From positions 1-6,254 of the forward strand of contig CALWKL010000033.1 of the NCBI GenBank assembly GCA_944381255.1: DNA of 6,254 bases, given 5' to 3'. The notes under the pieces are model-generated. The model made no database searches. It had not been told where the DNA came from and worked only from the letters and a program-made list of their open reading frames with translations. This DNA comes from an uncultured Clostridia bacterium (GTDB lineage Bacteria; Bacillota; Clostridia; Christensenellales; UBA1242). Below are positions 4,946 through 6,254 of the stretch, piece by piece (within the stretch, counting starts at the first letter, position 1; each line of letters starts with the position of its first letter). The position numbers and the translations under genes were made by a program.

Positions 4946-5199
4946 CTGTATTAAATTATTTTTGTGTGTATTTATTTGAATGCATCTTAATTTTTCTAGT
5001 TAAACTTGGTAAATAACTACGATTTAGTTTGTGTTTGGAATGCTTTTTAATAAACTATTTCGATAGATAAAACTAGATATTGAGTAAATTGCTGTGTGCA
5101 AAAAGGCTTTTTTAAGTATCTTGGTAAATATTTTGCTGTAAAAATCACTTGATTTTGTAAATTTTTTTACTTTTTTGACGATTTTTGCTAAGTTGGGTA
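4946..5199. other. Gene-free AT-rich intergenic stretch with small repeats
   Basis: No credible gene is seen on either strand. The longest open stretches are about 30 codons and lack ribosome sites. Notable structure: CTTGGTAAATA occurs twice in direct orientation (5005-5015 and 5120-5130). TAGTTA/TAACTA (4997-5019), AAAATCA/TGATTTT (5141-5156) and GTAAA/TTTAC (5157-5170) are inverted repeats. The two divergent promoters flank the stretch. It may hold regulatory sites or a decayed gene. Confidence 0.5.
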
Positions 5200-5228
5200 T
5201 TTACAATTTGACTTCGTGATATTATAAT
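5200..5228 (+). promoter_or_regulatory. Promoter of the exported repeat protein
   Basis: TTTACA (5200-5205), 17 bases, TATAAT (5223-5228). The TTGACT at 5208-5213 is only nine bases from the -10 box and cannot be its partner. The predicted start is near 5235, inside the palindrome that follows. Confidence 0.75.
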
Positions 5229-5232
5229 AGAT

Positions 5233-5250
5233 GCAACAAGTGCTTGTTGC
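5233..5250. repeat. 8-bp perfect palindrome at the transcript 5' end
   Basis: GCAACAAG-TG-CTTGTTGC is an exact inverted repeat with a two-base centre, placed between the -10 box and the AGGAG ribosome site. It could be an operator at the start point. It is less apt as an RNA hairpin, because the two-base loop would force opening of inner pairs and the start point may fall within it. Confidence 0.65.
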
Positions 5251-5252
5251 CT

Positions 5253-5257
5253 AGGAG
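5253..5257 (+). promoter_or_regulatory. Ribosome site fixing the GTG start
   Basis: AGGAG lies eight bases before GTG at 5266. The only other in-frame GTG (5257) overlaps this site, so 5266 is chosen. Confidence 0.75.
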
Positions 5258-5265
5258 TGGCTGTC

Positions 5266-6254
5266 GTGGCCAAGTTAATTAAAAATTTGACTTTGATTTT
5301 GTTCGTAATTTGTGGTGCAATGCTAATTTATCAAGTTTTCTATGCATTGGTATGTAATAATTATGAGCGAAAAAATGTTTTTGCTAGTGTTAGTACAAGC
5401 AGTTCAATTACAGAGATAAAATCTGCCTCTGACTATGTGGAATTTGCAAAGAGCGTCAATGGTGGGGAAACATATGACGAGCAGACTGTAATGATAAAAT
5501 CAAATATTGACCTAAGTGAATATGACTTTGCAGAGTATCATATTACTGGTACATTTGCAGGTGATTTAGTTGGAGCGACTAGCGAATGCGCATATAAAAT
5601 TAGTGGAATAAAAATGCCAGCTAATTTAAATAATTCTACTTATTTTGCTCTTGTCAATAAACTTAGTGGTAGTATTTCTGGCGTTATTTTTGAAGTAGAA
5701 ATAAATATTTTAGAAGAACAAAATAGTGGTACAATATCTGTAATTGCGGGAATGGTAAGCGCTTCTGGTTCTGTTACAAATTGCGCTGTCGACCTAACTA
5801 TTAATAATAATTCTAGCAATGCTGTTAATGTTTATTGTGTGGCTAAAAATCTCGCTAAAAAGACTGTAGTTAACAATATTTACATCAATTCTATATTTGA
5901 TAACAATGCAAATGTTTATGCAATAGCATCTAATTGTGTAGAGATTTTGCCAGTAGTTTATTATTCTACTACTGGTCTAAGTGCGGGCAATTCAAACATT
6001 ATTGTGCTTGATTATGCGAGCGAGCCAGACTTTTGGACTTTTGACTCAATGGGCAATCCTGTATTAAAAATAATGCAAATGGTACAAGAGGACTCTATTG
6101 TGGTAGATGAACCTAATACAGATGGTTCGGAAAATAACGGAGAAAATAATAGTGAGGCTAATGAATCTAATGATGACAACAATGCAGTAGAAACTCCGCT
6201 TGAGCCGATTGAAATCACTCCTAGATTGAGGGAAGATACATTTTGCTACACCAA
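5266..6254 (+). CDS. Exported beta-helix/GLUG-like repeat protein (partial)
   Basis: The GTG-initiated frame stays open for 329 codons and runs off the right edge. Residues 1-6 include two Lys, and 8-30 are hydrophobic (LTLILFVICGAMLIYQVFYA), forming a signal peptide or signal anchor. A cleavage after VFA (38-40) is possible. Residues 45-90 (ITEIKSASDYVEFAKSVNGG) resemble the start of many GLUG/beta-helix surface proteins. Residues 91-245 contain short Gly/Ser/Asn/Val beta-strand repeats such as TYFALVNKLSGSISGVIFEV and NSGTISVIAGMVSASGSVTN, in which 'LV..NSGTI..' recalls the GLUG motif. Residues 275-315 are an Asn/Asp/Glu/Ser-rich linker. It is probably a surface or secreted adhesin-like protein. 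The C-terminal anchor, if any, lies outside the window. No enzyme motif is seen. Confidence 0.85.
   Translation, partial: MAKLIKNLTLILFVICGAMLIYQVFYALVCNNYERKNVFASVSTSSSITEIKSASDYVEFAKSVNGGETYDEQTVMIKSNIDLSEYDFAEYHITGTFAGDLVGATSECAYKISGIKMPANLNNSTYFALVNKLSGSISGVIFEVEINILEEQNSGTISVIAGMVSASGSVTNCAVDLTINNNSSNAVNVYCVAKNLAKKTVVNNIYINSIFDNNANVYAIASNCVEILPVVYYSTTGLSAGNSNIIVLDYASEPDFWTFDSMGNPVLKIMQMVQEDSIVVDEPNTDGSENNGENNSEANESNDDNNAVETPLEPIEITPRLREDTFCYT

Noticed and set aside
4966..5153. Minus-strand frames of about 30 codons (basic, Lys/His-rich peptide ends) that might be gene remains
   Set aside because: They are split over frames with stops, lack ribosome sites, and their composition is expected from AT-rich DNA.
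6012..6218. Ser/Leu-rich minus-strand frame of 68 codons
   Set aside because: It is antisense to the acidic linker of the exported protein. Its composition is explained by that repeat-like coding.
1..6254. CRISPR array, insertion sequence or riboswitch
   Set aside because: No regularly spaced repeats, transposase-like frame, terminal inverted repeats or known aptamer core was seen.

Overview
This AT-rich window looks like chromosomal DNA from a low-GC, Gram-positive-type anaerobe, most likely a clostridial or related gut lineage. The grounds are consensus-like sigma-A promoters, strong AGGAG/GGAGG ribosome sites, a tRNA gene with an encoded CCA end, the standard code (UGG for Trp, UGA as stop), a two-iron superoxide reductase, a UgtP/MGDG-synthase-type lipid glycosyltransferase and a YpsA-type SLOG protein. 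The lineage is inferred; no single marker fixes it.

Left part (1-1052). On the minus strand there is the first 27 codons of a membrane or secreted protein cut by the window edge, a compact tRNA-Ser(UGA) unit with its own promoter and terminator, and a YpsA-like SLOG/DUF1273 protein. This last gene shares a divergent promoter region with the next gene.

Middle (1053-3223). A 442-residue, highly charged, cysteine-free coiled-coil protein of unknown function (plus strand) is followed by a small two-gene switch. A cI-like XRE repressor (minus) diverges from a 90-residue protein that looks like a second, degenerate XRE-type fold with an acidic tail (plus). Between them lie a perfect TTGACA-17-TATAAT promoter and two 16-bp operator-like sites that are inverted copies of each other. 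One site sits in each of the two opposing promoters. The repressor gene's own promoter predicts a leaderless or nearly leaderless mRNA. This is the most system-like element of the window. A strong bidirectional hairpin terminator closes it on the right.

Right part (3179-4945, minus strand). A two-iron superoxide reductase (desulfoferrodoxin) precedes a GT28 glycolipid glycosyltransferase. Each has its own promoter. The superoxide reductase promoter carries a PerR-box-like sequence over its -10 element, which fits peroxide-responsive repression.

Right edge (4946-6254). A gene-free AT-rich stretch with several small inverted repeats leads into a promoter, an 18-bp near-perfect palindrome, and a GTG-initiated exported protein. 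That protein has N-terminal membrane/signal sequence, beta-helix/GLUG-like repeats and an Asn/Asp/Glu-rich linker. It remains open at the window edge.
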